Positions 9,532 through 18,793 of a stretch of 64,000 bases of DNA are shown here, one piece after another. The notes beneath the pieces are model-generated. The model saw only the letters and a list, made by a program, of their open reading frames with translations. It had not been told where the DNA came from and ran no database searches. The stretch comes from Acidipropionibacterium thoenii DSM 20276 (lineage in GTDB: Bacteria > Actinomycetota > Actinomycetes > Propionibacteriales > Propionibacteriaceae): positions 1 through 64,000 of the forward strand of contig NZ_KE384018.1 in NCBI RefSeq assembly GCF_000423445.1, in the 5' to 3' direction. The position numbers and the translations under genes were made by a program. Each line of letters begins with the position of its first letter. The stretch's first letter is position 1.

Positions 9532-11639
9532 GCCAGTACACCCCCGACCACGCCGGCAGCGACCCGCTGAATCCCTACGACGCGGTACTGGTGGCCTCCT
9601 TTGGCGGCCCTCGGGGCCGCGATGAGGTGATGCCCTTCCTGCGGCGGGTCTCCAACGGCCGGATCCCCGACTCCCGACTGGCCGATGTCGCCGAGCACTA
9701 CTACCGGTTCGACGGCGTCAGCCCCATCAATGCCGCCAACGACGCCCTGGTGGAGTCGCTGACCTCGGCATTGCGCTCGCACGGCTCGCAGCTGCCGGTG
9801 GTGCTGGGGGACCGCAACAGCGCCCCCTGGTTCACCGAGGTGGTCGCGACCCTGCACGACCGTGGCGCCCGGCGCATCCTGATGCTCCCGACCGCCGCAT
9901 TCGACTCCTACTCGGGCTGCCGCCAGTACCGCCAGGACGCCGATCGGGCGATTGCGGATCTCGGCCTGTCGGACCTGGTGATCGACAAGGTGCCACCCTT
10001 CTACCCGGTCGAGGGGTATGCGATCGCCAACGCCCAGGCGCTGATGGCAGCCTTCTCCCAGATCCCGCCGACCCCGCTGGACGCCACCCGGGTGGCCTTC
10101 GTCACCCACTCCATCCCGATGTCGATGCTGGCGGCATCCGGCTCCGGGCAACCCGGCACCGACTACGTCTCGCAGCACCAGCAGCTGTGCAACCGGGTCG
10201 CCGAGATCGTGCGCCAGCGGTTCGGGGCGATGCCCCAGTGGGAGCTGGTCTACTGCTCGCGTTCGGGCCGTCCCACCGACCCATGGCTGGAACCCGACGT
10301 CAACGACTACCTCGCCACGCTGCCCGGACAGGGCGTGCGCTCGGTGGTGCTGGCCCCGGTCGGATTCATCTCCGACCACATGGAGGTCGCCAACGACCTG
10401 GACCACGAGGCGGCCGAGACCGCCGAGGAGCTGGGGCTCGCGGTCTCGCGGGCCGCCACGGCCGGCACCGATCCGGTTTTCATCGCCGGGCTGGCCGATC
10501 TGATGGTCCGGCAGGCCCAGGCGGTGCGCGGCTACGGCGACCTGCCGCCGAACTGGCTGTGCCCCTGCGAGCAGCAGCGCTCCGACGACGGGGAGTACCT
10601 GCGCGGTGGCAGAACCCTGGTGGACGAAGAGGGGGGCCACGAAGACCACGGTCATCGGGAGCAGGCCTCTGAGTCCCGCGCCCGTCACGGCGAGCCGCAG
10701 CAACCCTCCGAGCCGGCCGACGTCACCCCCCAGAGGGCGCAGGTGACAGCACGGGCCGTGGCCGATCAGCCCACTGCGGAGTCCCCCGCCACCGACTCCC
10801 CGGCCGCCGAACCGCCCGCAACCGAACCGCCCGCCGACGACGTCAGCAGCAACCAGCCGGCACCCGAGGAGACCACTTCAGTGGACACCACGTCACACAG
10901 CCCAGCCGCCGATGGCACCTACACCACTCCCACCGACTCCCGCGACCACCCCGTCGACCCGGCGCTGGTCAACAAGGCCAGCCTGTGGGGGATGTACTCG
11001 GTGTTCAAGGTCACCACCCCACTGCCGGCCGATCCCACGGCTCGCGCCGAACTGGTCGACGGGTCGGTGGCCTGGGTGGACCAGGCCGGCGCCGACACCC
11101 GCGGCTGGTACGACCTGTCGGGGCTGCGCGCCGACGCCGACCTGCTGGTCTGGTGGACCAGCGATGACGCCGCCGTCCTCCAGGACAGCTATCACCGGTT
11201 CGTGGCCACCGGCCTGGGACGTCACCTGACGCCGGTCTGGTCGAACCTGGCGGTGCACCGCCCCGCCGAGTTCAACAAGTCCCATCTGCCGTCCTGCTTC
11301 GCCGGTGTGGCGCCGCGCCGCTGGGCCTGCTTCTACCCCTTCGTGCGTACCAAGGACTGGTACCTCCTGGACCCCAAGGACCGCTCGGCGATGCTGCGCG
11401 AGCACGGCATGGCCGGGGCCGCCAGCCCCGACGTCAAGGCCTCCACACTGGCGGCCTTCGCGCTGGGCGACTACGAGTGGATCCTCACCCTGGAAGGTGA
11501 CGATCTGGCCCGGTTGGTCGACGTCATGAAGGACATGCGCTACGTCGAGGCACGGCGTCACGTCGACATCGACACGCCGTTCTACACCGGCGAGCGGGTC
11601 GACCCCGACACCTGGGCGGCCCGCCAGCTCAGCGAGTGA
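9528..11639 (+). CDS. hemH: Ferrochelatase fused to HemQ-type coproheme decarboxylase
   Basis: This single 703-residue protein carries two successive haem enzymes. Residues about 15-355 are a ferrochelatase ([49 protein letters not shown]) ending in LCPCEQ, whose cysteines fit an iron-sulphur-type tail. Residues about 360-475 are a Pro/Ala/Glu/Thr-rich, probably disordered linker. Residues about 478-703 are a chlorite-dismutase-like HemQ with [15 protein letters not shown] (Tyr radical site of the family) and MLREHGMAG (haem-ligand His). In the established coproporphyrin pathway HemH inserts iron and HemQ decarboxylates coproheme, so the fusion joins the last two steps. I recall similar fusions in other propionibacteria. 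Confidence 0.93.
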   Translation: MSQYTPDHAGSDPLNPYDAVLVASFGGPRGRDEVMPFLRRVSNGRIPDSRLADVAEHYYRFDGVSPINAANDALVESLTSALRSHGSQLPVVLGDRNSAPWFTEVVATLHDRGARRILMLPTAAFDSYSGCRQYRQDADRAIADLGLSDLVIDKVPPFYPVEGYAIANAQALMAAFSQIPPTPLDATRVAFVTHSIPMSMLAASGSGQPGTDYVSQHQQLCNRVAEIVRQRFGAMPQWELVYCSRSGRPTDPWLEPDVNDYLATLPGQGVRSVVLAPVGFISDHMEVANDLDHEAAETAEELGLAVSRAATAGTDPVFIAGLADLMVRQAQAVRGYGDLPPNWLCPCEQQRSDDGEYLRGGRTLVDEEGGHEDHGHREQASESRARHGEPQQPSEPADVTPQRAQVTARAVADQPTAESPATDSPAAEPPATEPPADDVSSNQPAPEETTSVDTTSHSPAADGTYTTPTDSRDHPVDPALVNKASLWGMYSVFKVTTPLPADPTARAELVDGSVAWVDQAGADTRGWYDLSGLRADADLLVWWTSDDAAVLQDSYHRFVATGLGRHLTPVWSNLAVHRPAEFNKSHLPSCFAGVAPRRWACFYPFVRTKDWYLLDPKDRSAMLREHGMAGAASPDVKASTLAAFALGDYEWILTLEGDDLARLVDVMKDMRYVEARRHVDIDTPFYTGERVDPDTWAARQLSE

Positions 11640-11653
11640 GACCAGGAACCGGG

Positions 11654-11677
11654 ACCGGTCGGCCGGGGCCGGCCGGT
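11654..11677 (+). terminator. Hairpin after hemH-hemQ
   Basis: ACCGG-T-CGGCC and its complement, one G-U pair apart, form an 11-base stem 15 bases after the hemH-hemQ stop. There is no T-run. It is a likely transcript end or processing site before the next gene on the same strand. Confidence 0.4.
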
Positions 11678-11708
11678 GGGGTCATCCGACTGACGCGGGG
11701 AGATTGAC

Positions 11709-12410
11709 ATGCGTGGAGTACAGCACCCGATGGGACCGGAGTCCGAGGGGGTCTACTGGAGACGCCGCGCCGGGCTGGTGGGCGTCTCGGTGCTGGTCCT
11801 GGTGCTGCTGATCTGGCTGGTGGGCCGGGGCCTGGGAGGCCGTTCCGACAGCTCTGCGGTGCAGGCCACACCGAGCGTCACCTCCATCAACCCGTCGTGG
11901 ACCGACACCGTGTGGGACACCTCCACGCCCACCCCGAGCCCGGTCGACTCCAGCTCGGCGGCCATCCCGGCCGGATCGACCTCCGGCAGTGCAAGCCCCA
12001 CGCCGACCCCGACCCTGGCCGGCTGTCAGCTGTCGCAGCTGCGTTCGGCGATCGCAGCGCCGTCGAGTGCGGTCAGGCGCGGTTCGAGCGTGCCGCTGAC
12101 CGTCACTGTCACCAACCAGGGCAAGGCCGGCTGTCTGTGGGATCTCAAGACCCTTCCGGTGGAGGTGACCATCACCTCCGGGTCCGACCGGATCTGGTCG
12201 ACCGCCGACTGTGCGGCTTGGGGGCCCAGCGGATCCCACCCGATCGCGGCCGGCAAGCAGTGGCATTTCACCGTGAAATGGCCCACCCAGCGCTCGACCT
12301 CCGGGTCCTGCACACCGGCCAGCGAGGAGTTGGGCACCGGAACCTATGTCGCCACCACCACCGTCAAGGGCGGGGCGACCCGCAAGTTCGTGATGCACCT
12401 CACCGCCTGA
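11709..12410 (+). CDS. Hypothetical membrane-anchored extracellular protein, DUF4232-like
   Basis: The function is unknown. The 233-residue protein has a short basic cytoplasmic N-terminus, one hydrophobic segment (about residues 19-37, LVGVSVLVLVLLIWLVG), then a Ser/Thr/Pro-rich spacer to about residue 100. A C-terminal beta-type domain of about 130 residues contains VPLTVTVTNQGKAGCLW and four cysteines. The layout resembles actinobacterial surface proteins with an Ig-like, DUF4232-type domain; this is a weak family guess. GGGGAG lies seven bases before the ATG. It is probably monocistronic, ending against the convergent XRE gene. Confidence 0.7.
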   Translation: MRGVQHPMGPESEGVYWRRRAGLVGVSVLVLVLLIWLVGRGLGGRSDSSAVQATPSVTSINPSWTDTVWDTSTPTPSPVDSSSAAIPAGSTSGSASPTPTPTLAGCQLSQLRSAIAAPSSAVRRGSSVPLTVTVTNQGKAGCLWDLKTLPVEVTITSGSDRIWSTADCAAWGPSGSHPIAAGKQWHFTVKWPTQRSTSGSCTPASEELGTGTYVATTTVKGGATRKFVMHLTA

Positions 12411-12415
12411 GACCG

Positions 12416-12442
12416 CCGGGAGCCCCAGGCCGGGCCTCCCGG
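12416..12442. terminator. Convergent terminator-like hairpin
   Basis: CCGGGAG at 12416-12422 pairs with CTCCCGG at 12436-12442 around a G/C-rich loop that can pair further. It fills the 35-base gap between the plus-strand hypothetical and the minus-strand XRE gene. Confidence 0.45.
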
Positions 12443-12445
12443 TCC

Positions 12446-12673
12446 TCAGTCCTGGTGCACCACGAGCAGCTCGCCCACCTCGCAGTCGAGGGCGGTGCAG
12501 ATCGACGCCAGCGTGCTGAACCTGATGGCGCGCCCGCGATTGTTCTTGAGCACCGAGAGGTTCGCGTAGCTGAGGTCGACGCGCCTGGCCAGGTCGGTGA
12601 GAGTCATGCCGCGCTCGGCCAGAAGCTCGTCGACGCGGCAGTGGACCGTGCCGGGCCGGATCCGTCCCGGCAT
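12446..12673 (-). CDS. XRE-family helix-turn-helix regulator
   Basis: This 75-residue protein is essentially a single Cro/CI-type HTH domain. MTLTDLARRVDLSYANLSVLK spans the helix-turn-helix, followed by STLASICTALDCEVGELLV, typical of small YozG-like regulators. Such proteins are commonly encoded next to DUF2975-type membrane proteins, and here the gene follows one with a single-base gap (TGAGATG). It probably represses its own promoter through the palindrome at 13341-13357; this is inference from position. Confidence 0.88.
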   Translation of the reverse strand: MPGRIRPGTVHCRVDELLAERGMTLTDLARRVDLSYANLSVLKNNRGRAIRFSTLASICTALDCEVGELLVVHQD

Positions 12674-12674
12674 C

Positions 12675-13319
12675 TCAGATGGTCCCTTCCAGATCCAGAC
12701 GCAGCTGCCGGGCCCGCAGCACCAGCCAGCCGCCCAGTGCGATCAGCAGACCGATCATGATGAGCGGCCAGTCCGAGGAGGCCCAGTCCGGCGAGTCCGG
12801 CAGCAGCCATGCCGGGTGGCCATTCCCCCAGGCGGTGGGCAGTTCGGCAGACGCCACCAGGAGCTCCTCGGCGCGGGCCTGAATGCCTGGACGAGCGACA
12901 CCGGCGGCGATGGCCACCGCGGCGACTGCGAACATCGAGATGGCCACCCCCAGTCCGAAGGGTCTGCCCCGCAGCATCTGGACGGCGAGCAGCAGGAGGA
13001 CCAGGCAGGTGAGGCCGCCGACGAGGAAGGGGATGAGGGAGGCCGCCATCTGGAGCGAGCCGGCCCGGCTGGTTCCGTGAGCCGCACACAGCTCGACGAA
13101 TGAGTACTGAGCATCCGCTCCCTCGAACTCGGGTCGGGGGAGTGGCGGCAGGCTGCCGGCGATCCGGACGTCCATGCATGTGGAGCTGTACCTGAGCGAG
13201 TCCTGGGTCATTGCTCCGTACAGCAGGGTGGCCATGATGCCGAGACTCGAGATGACAATGACGACGATCAGCACGCTCCTGGACACGACCTTGCCGGCGC
13301 GATCGGCGGGTTGGGCCAT
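12675..13319 (-). CDS. DUF2975-like integral membrane protein
   Basis: The function is unknown. The 214 residues contain four predicted membrane segments: about residues 15-38 (VLIVVIVISSLGIMATLLYG), 93-113 (SLIPFLVGGLTCLVLLLLAV), 122-142 and 184-202. An extracytoplasmic loop with two cysteines lies between the first two. Topology and the partner XRE gene match the DUF2975/YozG pairs found in Gram-positive bacteria. It is first in a two-gene operon behind an AT-rich promoter that stands out in this GC-rich sequence. Confidence 0.75.
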   Translation of the reverse strand: MAQPADRAGKVVSRSVLIVVIVISSLGIMATLLYGAMTQDSLRYSSTCMDVRIAGSLPPLPRPEFEGADAQYSFVELCAAHGTSRAGSLQMAASLIPFLVGGLTCLVLLLLAVQMLRGRPFGLGVAISMFAVAAVAIAAGVARPGIQARAEELLVASAELPTAWGNGHPAWLLPDSPDWASSDWPLIMIGLLIALGGWLVLRARQLRLDLEGTI

Positions 13320-13340
13320 GATGCCTCCTCGGTGGCCGCA

Positions 13341-13373
13341 ATATCGATGATCGATATATCGCTTTTCAGTATA
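13341..13373 (-). promoter_or_regulatory. Promoter and palindromic operator of the membrane protein/XRE operon
   Basis: ATATCGAT and ATCGATAT around a single G form a perfect 17-base palindrome at 13341-13357, 22 bases upstream of the start codon. TATACT on the minus strand (13368-13373) is a near-consensus -10, which puts the transcription start beside or within the palindrome. The most economical reading is autorepression by the downstream XRE protein. Similar AT-rich palindromes are also used by PadR-type regulators. Confidence 0.6.
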
Positions 13374-13432
13374 GAGCGCGGTCGAGTTGACTTCCGGCAG
13401 TGTCCTCAGTGCAGGCCGGGGGCGGCCGGTCC

Positions 13433-14596
13433 TCAGCGCAGTCCGGGGGCGTTCCCCTCGAATATCCGCTCCAGGGCGGCCCGGATGCTGCGCGCCCGGG
13501 CCAGTCCGATCCCCGGCAGCTCGCTGAGCTCATTGGTGCCGCTGGCATAGAGGGCCGGCAGGGAGCCGTAGTGATCGACGATCGTCTGGGCGAGCCGCGG
13601 CGGCAGGTCACCGATGGTTGACAGCTGACGGTGCCCACGAGGGTGAAGCACCATGGTGGCGGGGTAGCGCTTCGGGTCGAGGCCGATGGTCTGGGCGACC
13701 AGGCCGGGACTGCCCAGATCGTCCCAGGACAACTGGCGCAGCCCGGCCAGGCTGAAGTTCCAGGGTTCGACCTCCTCGGGCCGGTAGTCCTCGACCAGCA
13801 GCCGGGTCTGCTCATCGACCCCGGCGTACAGCTCGTCGCGCTGCAGCCCGACCAGCCGTCCCTCCACTCCCAGCGCCGAGACGTAGCCACGCACCTCGGC
13901 GTCGATCCGCCTGGTCATCTCGACCCGCTGGGCCACCGCCGCGACGTCCTCGACGGTGGCGACGTCGTGAACCTCCAGAACGGTGAGCCGGGCGGCGGTG
14001 TCGACCAGCCGTCCCCGGTAGCTGGCCAGCGTGTTGAGGGCCTGGTTCGCCCGGGTCAGCAGGGTCTCAGGCTCCTCGATCCGGTACCGGTTGCCGTCCA
14101 GGAAGACCGCCAGGGTGCTCATCGACGCCGACGCCACCACCACCGGGACGCCGGTCTGCCGGGAGACCCGGTCGGCGCTGCGGTGCCGGGTGCCGGTCTC
14201 CATGGTGGGCAGTGAGCCATCGGGGACGAAGTGCACCGCCGCCGCCAGGATCCGTTCGTGGTCGCTGGACAGGATGAGTCCGCCGTCCATCTTCGACAGC
14301 TCGCGCAGTGCCTGGGGGGTGAGCTGCACGTCGATGGCGAAACCACCGGTGGCCACCTTGCGGACCTCAGGGGTGTCACCGAGCACGATGAGGGCGCCGT
14401 TGCGGCCGTGCAGAATCCTCTCCAGACCGTCGCGGATCGGGGTTCCCGGGGCCAGCAGAGCCATCAGATGGCGCACCTGCTCGGGACGGTCGTCGGCGGG
14501 TTCGTCCTGGCCTGCCTGGAGCCCCTCGAAGGGGCCATCGTCGAACCGGTCTCCTCCGGGCCGCGCGCCCCCGGTCACAGCTGCCTCGTCAGTCAT
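13433..14596 (-). CDS. disA: DNA integrity scanning protein DisA, diadenylate cyclase
   Basis: DisA makes cyclic di-AMP from two ATP and scans DNA for branched structures. The N-terminal DAC domain shows the catalytic DGGLILSSD and TGTRHRSADRVSRQT motifs. A helical linker and a C-terminal helix-hairpin-helix follow (LSELPGIGLARARSIRAAL). At 387 residues it is about 30 longer than typical mycobacterial DisA because of a Gly/Asp-rich N-terminal extension. A TAGAGT hexamer ends six bases before the ATG, suggesting a leaderless message. Its neighbour radA is the usual partner in actinobacteria. Confidence 0.95.
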   Translation of the reverse strand: MTDEAAVTGGARPGGDRFDDGPFEGLQAGQDEPADDRPEQVRHLMALLAPGTPIRDGLERILHGRNGALIVLGDTPEVRKVATGGFAIDVQLTPQALRELSKMDGGLILSSDHERILAAAVHFVPDGSLPTMETGTRHRSADRVSRQTGVPVVVASASMSTLAVFLDGNRYRIEEPETLLTRANQALNTLASYRGRLVDTAARLTVLEVHDVATVEDVAAVAQRVEMTRRIDAEVRGYVSALGVEGRLVGLQRDELYAGVDEQTRLLVEDYRPEEVEPWNFSLAGLRQLSWDDLGSPGLVAQTIGLDPKRYPATMVLHPRGHRQLSTIGDLPPRLAQTIVDHYGSLPALYASGTNELSELPGIGLARARSIRAALERIFEGNAPGLR

Positions 14597-14621
14597 GTCT
14601 CGACTCTAGAACCTCTCACGC

Positions 14622-16064
14622 TCACGCCCGTCGCCCTCCCGCTGACGCACCGGCCTCCTCGGTTGCCCGCGGGCCACCGGCGCTCCGGCGCCGGCCCAGG
14701 TTCAGCACTCCCAGAGCCTCCGCCACGGTGGCCACCTCCACCACGTGCAGGCCATGCATGGTCGGCACCTTGGAGTGCGCCTCCCTGGAGTTGCGCGGCA
14801 CGATCGCCAGGTCGAAGCCCAGCCGGGCGGCCTCCCCGACCCGCCTCTCCAGGCCCGGCACCCGGCGGAGGTCCCCTGCCAGGCCCACCTCGCCCAGGGC
14901 GACCACCCGGGTCGGGAAGTTGCGGTCGATCGCTCCTGAGGCGACCGCCACCGCGATCGCCAGATCGGCCGACGGGTCGGTGACCCTGGCCCCGCCGACC
15001 GTCGAGACGTAGACGTCGCGGCTGCTCAGCGGCAGCCCGGCCTTGCGCTCCAGGACCGCCAGGATCATCGCCACCCGGCCGTTCTCCACCCCGTGGGTGG
15101 TCCGGCGCGGGTACTTCTCGGTGGCGGAGGGGGCCACCAGCGCCTGCACCTCCGCCAGCAGCGGACGGCGACCCTCCATCGTCACGGTGACGCAGGTGCC
15201 CGGCTGCGGGTCGGCATTGTCGGAGGTGAACAGCCCCGAGGGGTCGGTCACCTCGGAGATCCCGGCGTCGGTCATCTCGAAACAGCCCACCTCATCGGCC
15301 GGCCCGTAACGGTTCTTGGTGGCCCGCACCATCCGGAAGCCGGAGTGCCGGTCACCCTCGAAGGCCAGCACGACGTCGACCAGATGCTCCATGGTGCGTG
15401 GCCCGGCGATCGATCCGTCCTTGGTGACGTGGCCGACGATGACCACCGCCATCCCGCGCTGCTTGGCGACCCGTACCAGGGCGCCGGTGACCTCGCGGAC
15501 CTGGGAGACGCCGCCGGGGGAGCCGTCGGCGGCGGTGGTGCCGATGGTCTGCACCGAGTCGAGCACCATCAGAGACGGATCGGTCTGTTCGATATGGCCC
15601 AGCACGGTGCCCAGATCGGTCTCCGCGGCCAGGTAGAGCTGATCGGCCAGGGCGTCGGTCCGGCCTGCCCTCAGCCGCACCTGGGCGGCCGACTCCTCGC
15701 CGGTGACGTACAGCGTGCGCCGACCGGCCTTGGCCCACTTGGCGGCGACGTCCAGCAGCAGGGTGGACTTGCCGACCCCGGGCTCCCCGGCCAGCAGGAT
15801 CACCACGCCGGGAACCAGTCCGCCGCCCAGCACCCGGTCCAGCTCCCCGATCCCGGTGAGGTGCCGGTCGGCGGCCTGCTCGGAGACCTCGCCGATCCGG
15901 ACCGCTCGGGCCGAGGGGACGTGCGAGGGGACGTCGGTGAGCTTCGGTGCGCCCTTCTCGACCACCGAACCCCAGGCCTGGCACTCCCCGCAGCGGCCCA
16001 CCCACTTGGACGTGGTCCAGCCGCACTCGGTGCACACCCAGCCGTCGGAGCTCTTCTTCGCCAT
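14622..16064 (-). CDS. radA: DNA repair protein RadA (Sms)
   Basis: RadA is a RecA-like ATPase that drives branch migration of recombination intermediates. The 480 residues begin with a four-cysteine zinc finger (WVCTECGW and RCGECQAW). A Walker A motif GEPGVGKST, the RadA-specific KNRYG motif (ATKNRYGPADE), and a Lon-protease-like C-terminal domain with DPSADLAIAVAVASG follow. I chose the ATG of MAKKSSDGW at 16064; a start 36 bases upstream adds an atypical tail. It lies 25 bases upstream of disA and is probably cotranscribed with it. Confidence 0.95.
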   Translation of the reverse strand: MAKKSSDGWVCTECGWTTSKWVGRCGECQAWGSVVEKGAPKLTDVPSHVPSARAVRIGEVSEQAADRHLTGIGELDRVLGGGLVPGVVILLAGEPGVGKSTLLLDVAAKWAKAGRRTLYVTGEESAAQVRLRAGRTDALADQLYLAAETDLGTVLGHIEQTDPSLMVLDSVQTIGTTAADGSPGGVSQVREVTGALVRVAKQRGMAVVIVGHVTKDGSIAGPRTMEHLVDVVLAFEGDRHSGFRMVRATKNRYGPADEVGCFEMTDAGISEVTDPSGLFTSDNADPQPGTCVTVTMEGRRPLLAEVQALVAPSATEKYPRRTTHGVENGRVAMILAVLERKAGLPLSSRDVYVSTVGGARVTDPSADLAIAVAVASGAIDRNFPTRVVALGEVGLAGDLRRVPGLERRVGEAARLGFDLAIVPRNSREAHSKVPTMHGLHVVEVATVAEALGVLNLGRRRSAGGPRATEEAGASAGGRRA

Positions 16065-16151
16065 GAGTCCCAGCCTGCCAGTCGGCACTGACAGTTTCAC
16101 TGAGGGTCCTCAGAGAGGGTCGTCGGGGCCGCAGTGGCTGCGGGCCCGGGC

Positions 16152-16790
16152 TCAGATCCTGACGAAGCCCTTCTCGGGGGTGTCCAGGATCACGGCATTG
16201 ATCCCGGGATGGCCGTTCGGGCTGGTGAACTCGAAGTTGATCCCCTCGATCTGGTCGGGAATCGGCTCGCCGAGCCAGTCCTCGACCCGGTCACGTGATC
16301 CGGAGATCTCCACGGTGTCCAGCCGGATGACTCCCTCGAGCTGGATCGGCTCCAGGTTGTCGGGGGACTCCCAGTGGATGAAGTAGGGCAGCTGGGGGTC
16401 GGCGATCAGGCCCTTGATCCCGATCTGGTGCCACTCCAGGAGTCGTCCGTCGGGGAAGTGCCGCGAGCCGGGGACCGATTCCCGGTTGAGCCGCTTCTCG
16501 TAAGGAGCGAGTTCGTCAACGGCAACCGACCATCCCATCCAGCCCCCGCCCAGCTTCGACCGGGCGCGCACCGCCTGGCCGTAGATGGCCTTGTCAGCGG
16601 CCGGGTGGTCGAGCACCTCGACCACCTCGATGTAGTGCTGGCCGGTGAGCGGAAGGATGTGGTTGCGCGTGCCGAACCGCGGGTGGAACCCGCCGTCCTT
16701 GAGTTGAACCCCGAGTTTCGTACCCAGACGGGCGGCCTCAACCTTGAGGCCCTCAGGTCCTGCAACGAAAGTGAGATGGTCGACATGCAT
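16152..16790 (-). CDS. VOC-fold (glyoxalase-like) protein
   Basis: The substrate is unknown. The 212-residue protein starts MHVDHLTFVAGPEGL and contains GGFHPRFGTRNHILPL and HYIEVVEVLDHP, the pattern of the single-chain glyoxalase-like domain (Glyoxalase_3 type) found widely in actinobacteria. The His and Glu residues in these motifs could bind a metal. I preferred the ATG at 16790 because related proteins begin at this point; a GTG nine codons earlier is possible. It stands alone between radA and the divergent isomerase-like gene. Confidence 0.8.
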   Translation of the reverse strand: MHVDHLTFVAGPEGLKVEAARLGTKLGVQLKDGGFHPRFGTRNHILPLTGQHYIEVVEVLDHPAADKAIYGQAVRARSKLGGGWMGWSVAVDELAPYEKRLNRESVPGSRHFPDGRLLEWHQIGIKGLIADPQLPYFIHWESPDNLEPIQLEGVIRLDTVEISGSRDRVEDWLGEPIPDQIEGINFEFTSPNGHPGINAVILDTPEKGFVRI

Positions 16791-16899
16791 GGGGCCATTG
16801 TCCACTGGTCGGCTCACTATCTGGAAACTGGGGCCCTGGTACCGCGCCCGGCCGCTGGCGCCGCGACCCTCAGGTTGGGCGATGAACTAAGTTTGTAGG

Positions 16900-17850
16900 G
16901 TGCCAACCGAGGATGAGGAACCGCGACGCAACGACCCCGGGAGTCGTCTGCGGGACGCCGCCGGTGCCGACCGTCCCAGTGCCAGGCGGCCCGACGCGAC
17001 CAGCCCCAGAGTGACCCTGTCCACCAGCTCGATGTACCCCGAGGCCACCGCCAGCACCTTCGAGTGCGCCTCCCAGCTCGGCTATGACGGCGTCGAACTG
17101 ATGGTGGGGATGGACTCCGTCTCCGCCGACATCGACCAGGTCGTCGCGCTGTCGGACTACCACCGGATGCCCGTCACCTCGGTGCACGCCCCCTGTCTCA
17201 TCGTCACCCCCAATGTCTGGGGCACCGACCCCTGGGGGAAACTCGCCACCAGCGGCGAGGCGGCCCGGCGGTTCGGCGCCCATCTCATCGTGGTGCACCC
17301 GCCGTTCCGCTGGCAGCGCGACTACGCCACCCGCTTCGAGGCCGGTATCGCCGAGCTCAACGCGGCCCCCGAGAACAAGGAGGCCGGTGTCATCTACGCG
17401 GTGGAGAACATGTACCCGTGGCGCACCCCGGCCGGGAAGTTCCTGGCCTACGCCCCCGACTGGGACCCCACGATGCGCTCCTACGACCACCTCACCCTGG
17501 ACCTCTCGCACGCCTCCACCGCCCACAAGCAGTCCCTCGACCTGGTCCGCAGCTGGGGTCCGAGGCTGGCCCACCTGCACCTGACCGACGGCTCCGGCTC
17601 CTTCAAGGACGAGCACCTGCTTCCCGGCGAGGGCACCCAGCGTGCCTGGGAGGTGGTGCGCGACGCCGTCGGCCGTGGTTTCGACGGGGACGTCGTCATC
17701 GAGGTCAACACCCATCGGTTCACCAGCCGGGCCGATCGCCAGGACGCGCTCGGAAGAGTCCTGGACCAGACCCGCCGGGCGGTCGCCGAGGGGATGGCGT
17801 CACGACTGCCCAGCTACTCCGGGTCCACCGCGTGGACCGAGCGCGGTTGA
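16900..17850 (+). CDS. Sugar phosphate isomerase/epimerase family protein (TIM barrel)
   Basis: A xylose-isomerase-like TIM barrel of 316 residues with a hydrophilic 36-residue N-terminal tail. Motifs include QLGYDGVELMV, VTSVHAPCL, IVVHPPFRW, YAVENMYPW, TLDLSHAS and LAHLHLTDG, with the acidic and His residues that usually bind a divalent metal. The substrate cannot be deduced. In actinobacteria this family is often encoded next to proline dehydrogenase, as here, where the next start follows the stop by one base. The GTG start has no clear SD, so the true start may be a little downstream. Confidence 0.82.
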   Translation: MPTEDEEPRRNDPGSRLRDAAGADRPSARRPDATSPRVTLSTSSMYPEATASTFECASQLGYDGVELMVGMDSVSADIDQVVALSDYHRMPVTSVHAPCLIVTPNVWGTDPWGKLATSGEAARRFGAHLIVVHPPFRWQRDYATRFEAGIAELNAAPENKEAGVIYAVENMYPWRTPAGKFLAYAPDWDPTMRSYDHLTLDLSHASTAHKQSLDLVRSWGPRLAHLHLTDGSGSFKDEHLLPGEGTQRAWEVVRDAVGRGFDGDVVIEVNTHRFTSRADRQDALGRVLDQTRRAVAEGMASRLPSYSGSTAWTERG

Positions 17851-17851
17851 G

Positions 17852-18793
17852 ATGAGGTTCCGGGCTCGTGACCTCGCCGTCCATGCGGCGACCAGTGACC
17901 GCATCGCGGCGGCGGTGGCCAAACTGCCGCCGGCCCGCGAGATCGCTGCCTCCTATGTCGCCGGCAGGACCCTCGACCAAGCGGTGGCGACCGCCACCGA
18001 CGCGGTCGACAAGGGGTTGGAGGTGTCCCTCCACCCGCTGGCTCGAGAGGCCGAGACGCCGCAGATGGCGGAGCAGGCCACCGTGCAGCTGCTGGAGACC
18101 ACGGCGGCGCTGGGAGCCGATCCGGAGCTGGCACCCCACGCCGAGGTGTCGATCGCGCTGTCGACCCTGGGTATCGGGCTGGCCGAGGACGGCCCTCAGG
18201 TGGCCCTGGCCAATGCCCAGCGGATCTGCCGGGAGGCCCGCAACGCCGGGGTGCTGGTGACCGTCGCCGATGAGCGCCCCGAGACCCACGACCAGGTGCT
18301 CGACGCGGTCCGCTCACTGCTGGCCGATTTCCCCGACACCGGGGTGGTGGTCCAGGCCGCCCGCCACGACTCCCTGGACCAGATCCGAGAGCTGTCGGCC
18401 GCCGGCCGCCGGATCCGGCTGTGCAAGGGCGACTACACCGGCCCCCGTGAGGAGATGGTGGTCTCCCCCCACGATGTGGACCTGCGGATGGCGGCCTGCC
18501 TGCGGACCCTGCTGCAGGGCCCGGCGACCGCCCTGATCGCCACCCATGATCCGGTCTTCATCGCGATTGCCGAGCGATTGATCGCCGACCTCAACCGGGG
18601 TCCCCACAATGTCGAGTTCCAGATGCTGCAGGGAATCCGCCCCTTTGAGCAGCGGCGGCTGGCCGACATCGGCCACAAGGTGCGGGTGTACCTGCCCTGG
18701 GGATCCGACTGGTACTCCTACTGCACCCGGAGGATCATCGAGCGGCCGGCGAATCTGCTGCTCTTCTCGCGCTCCCTGGTGGTCCGCCGGTGA
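17852..18793 (+). CDS. Proline dehydrogenase (monofunctional PRODH)
   Basis: This FAD enzyme oxidises proline to pyrroline-5-carboxylate. The 313 residues are a TIM barrel with the family marks EVSLHPLA, RLCKGDYTGP (the usual KGAY-type segment), LIATHDPVFI and VYLPWGSDWYSYCTRRIIE, whose paired arginines bind the proline carboxylate. The size matches stand-alone bacterial PRODH rather than the PutA fusion. It lies one base after the isomerase-like gene and overlaps the CPBP gene (GTGA). The opposite-direction enzyme, ProC, is encoded 1.9 kb downstream; no P5C dehydrogenase is in the window. Confidence 0.93.
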   Translation: MRFRARDLAVHAATSDRIAAAVAKLPPAREIAASYVAGRTLDQAVATATDAVDKGLEVSLHPLAREAETPQMAEQATVQLLETTAALGADPELAPHAEVSIALSTLGIGLAEDGPQVALANAQRICREARNAGVLVTVADERPETHDQVLDAVRSLLADFPDTGVVVQAARHDSLDQIRELSAAGRRIRLCKGDYTGPREEMVVSPHDVDLRMAACLRTLLQGPATALIATHDPVFIAIAERLIADLNRGPHNVEFQMLQGIRPFEQRRLADIGHKVRVYLPWGSDWYSYCTRRIIERPANLLLFSRSLVVRR

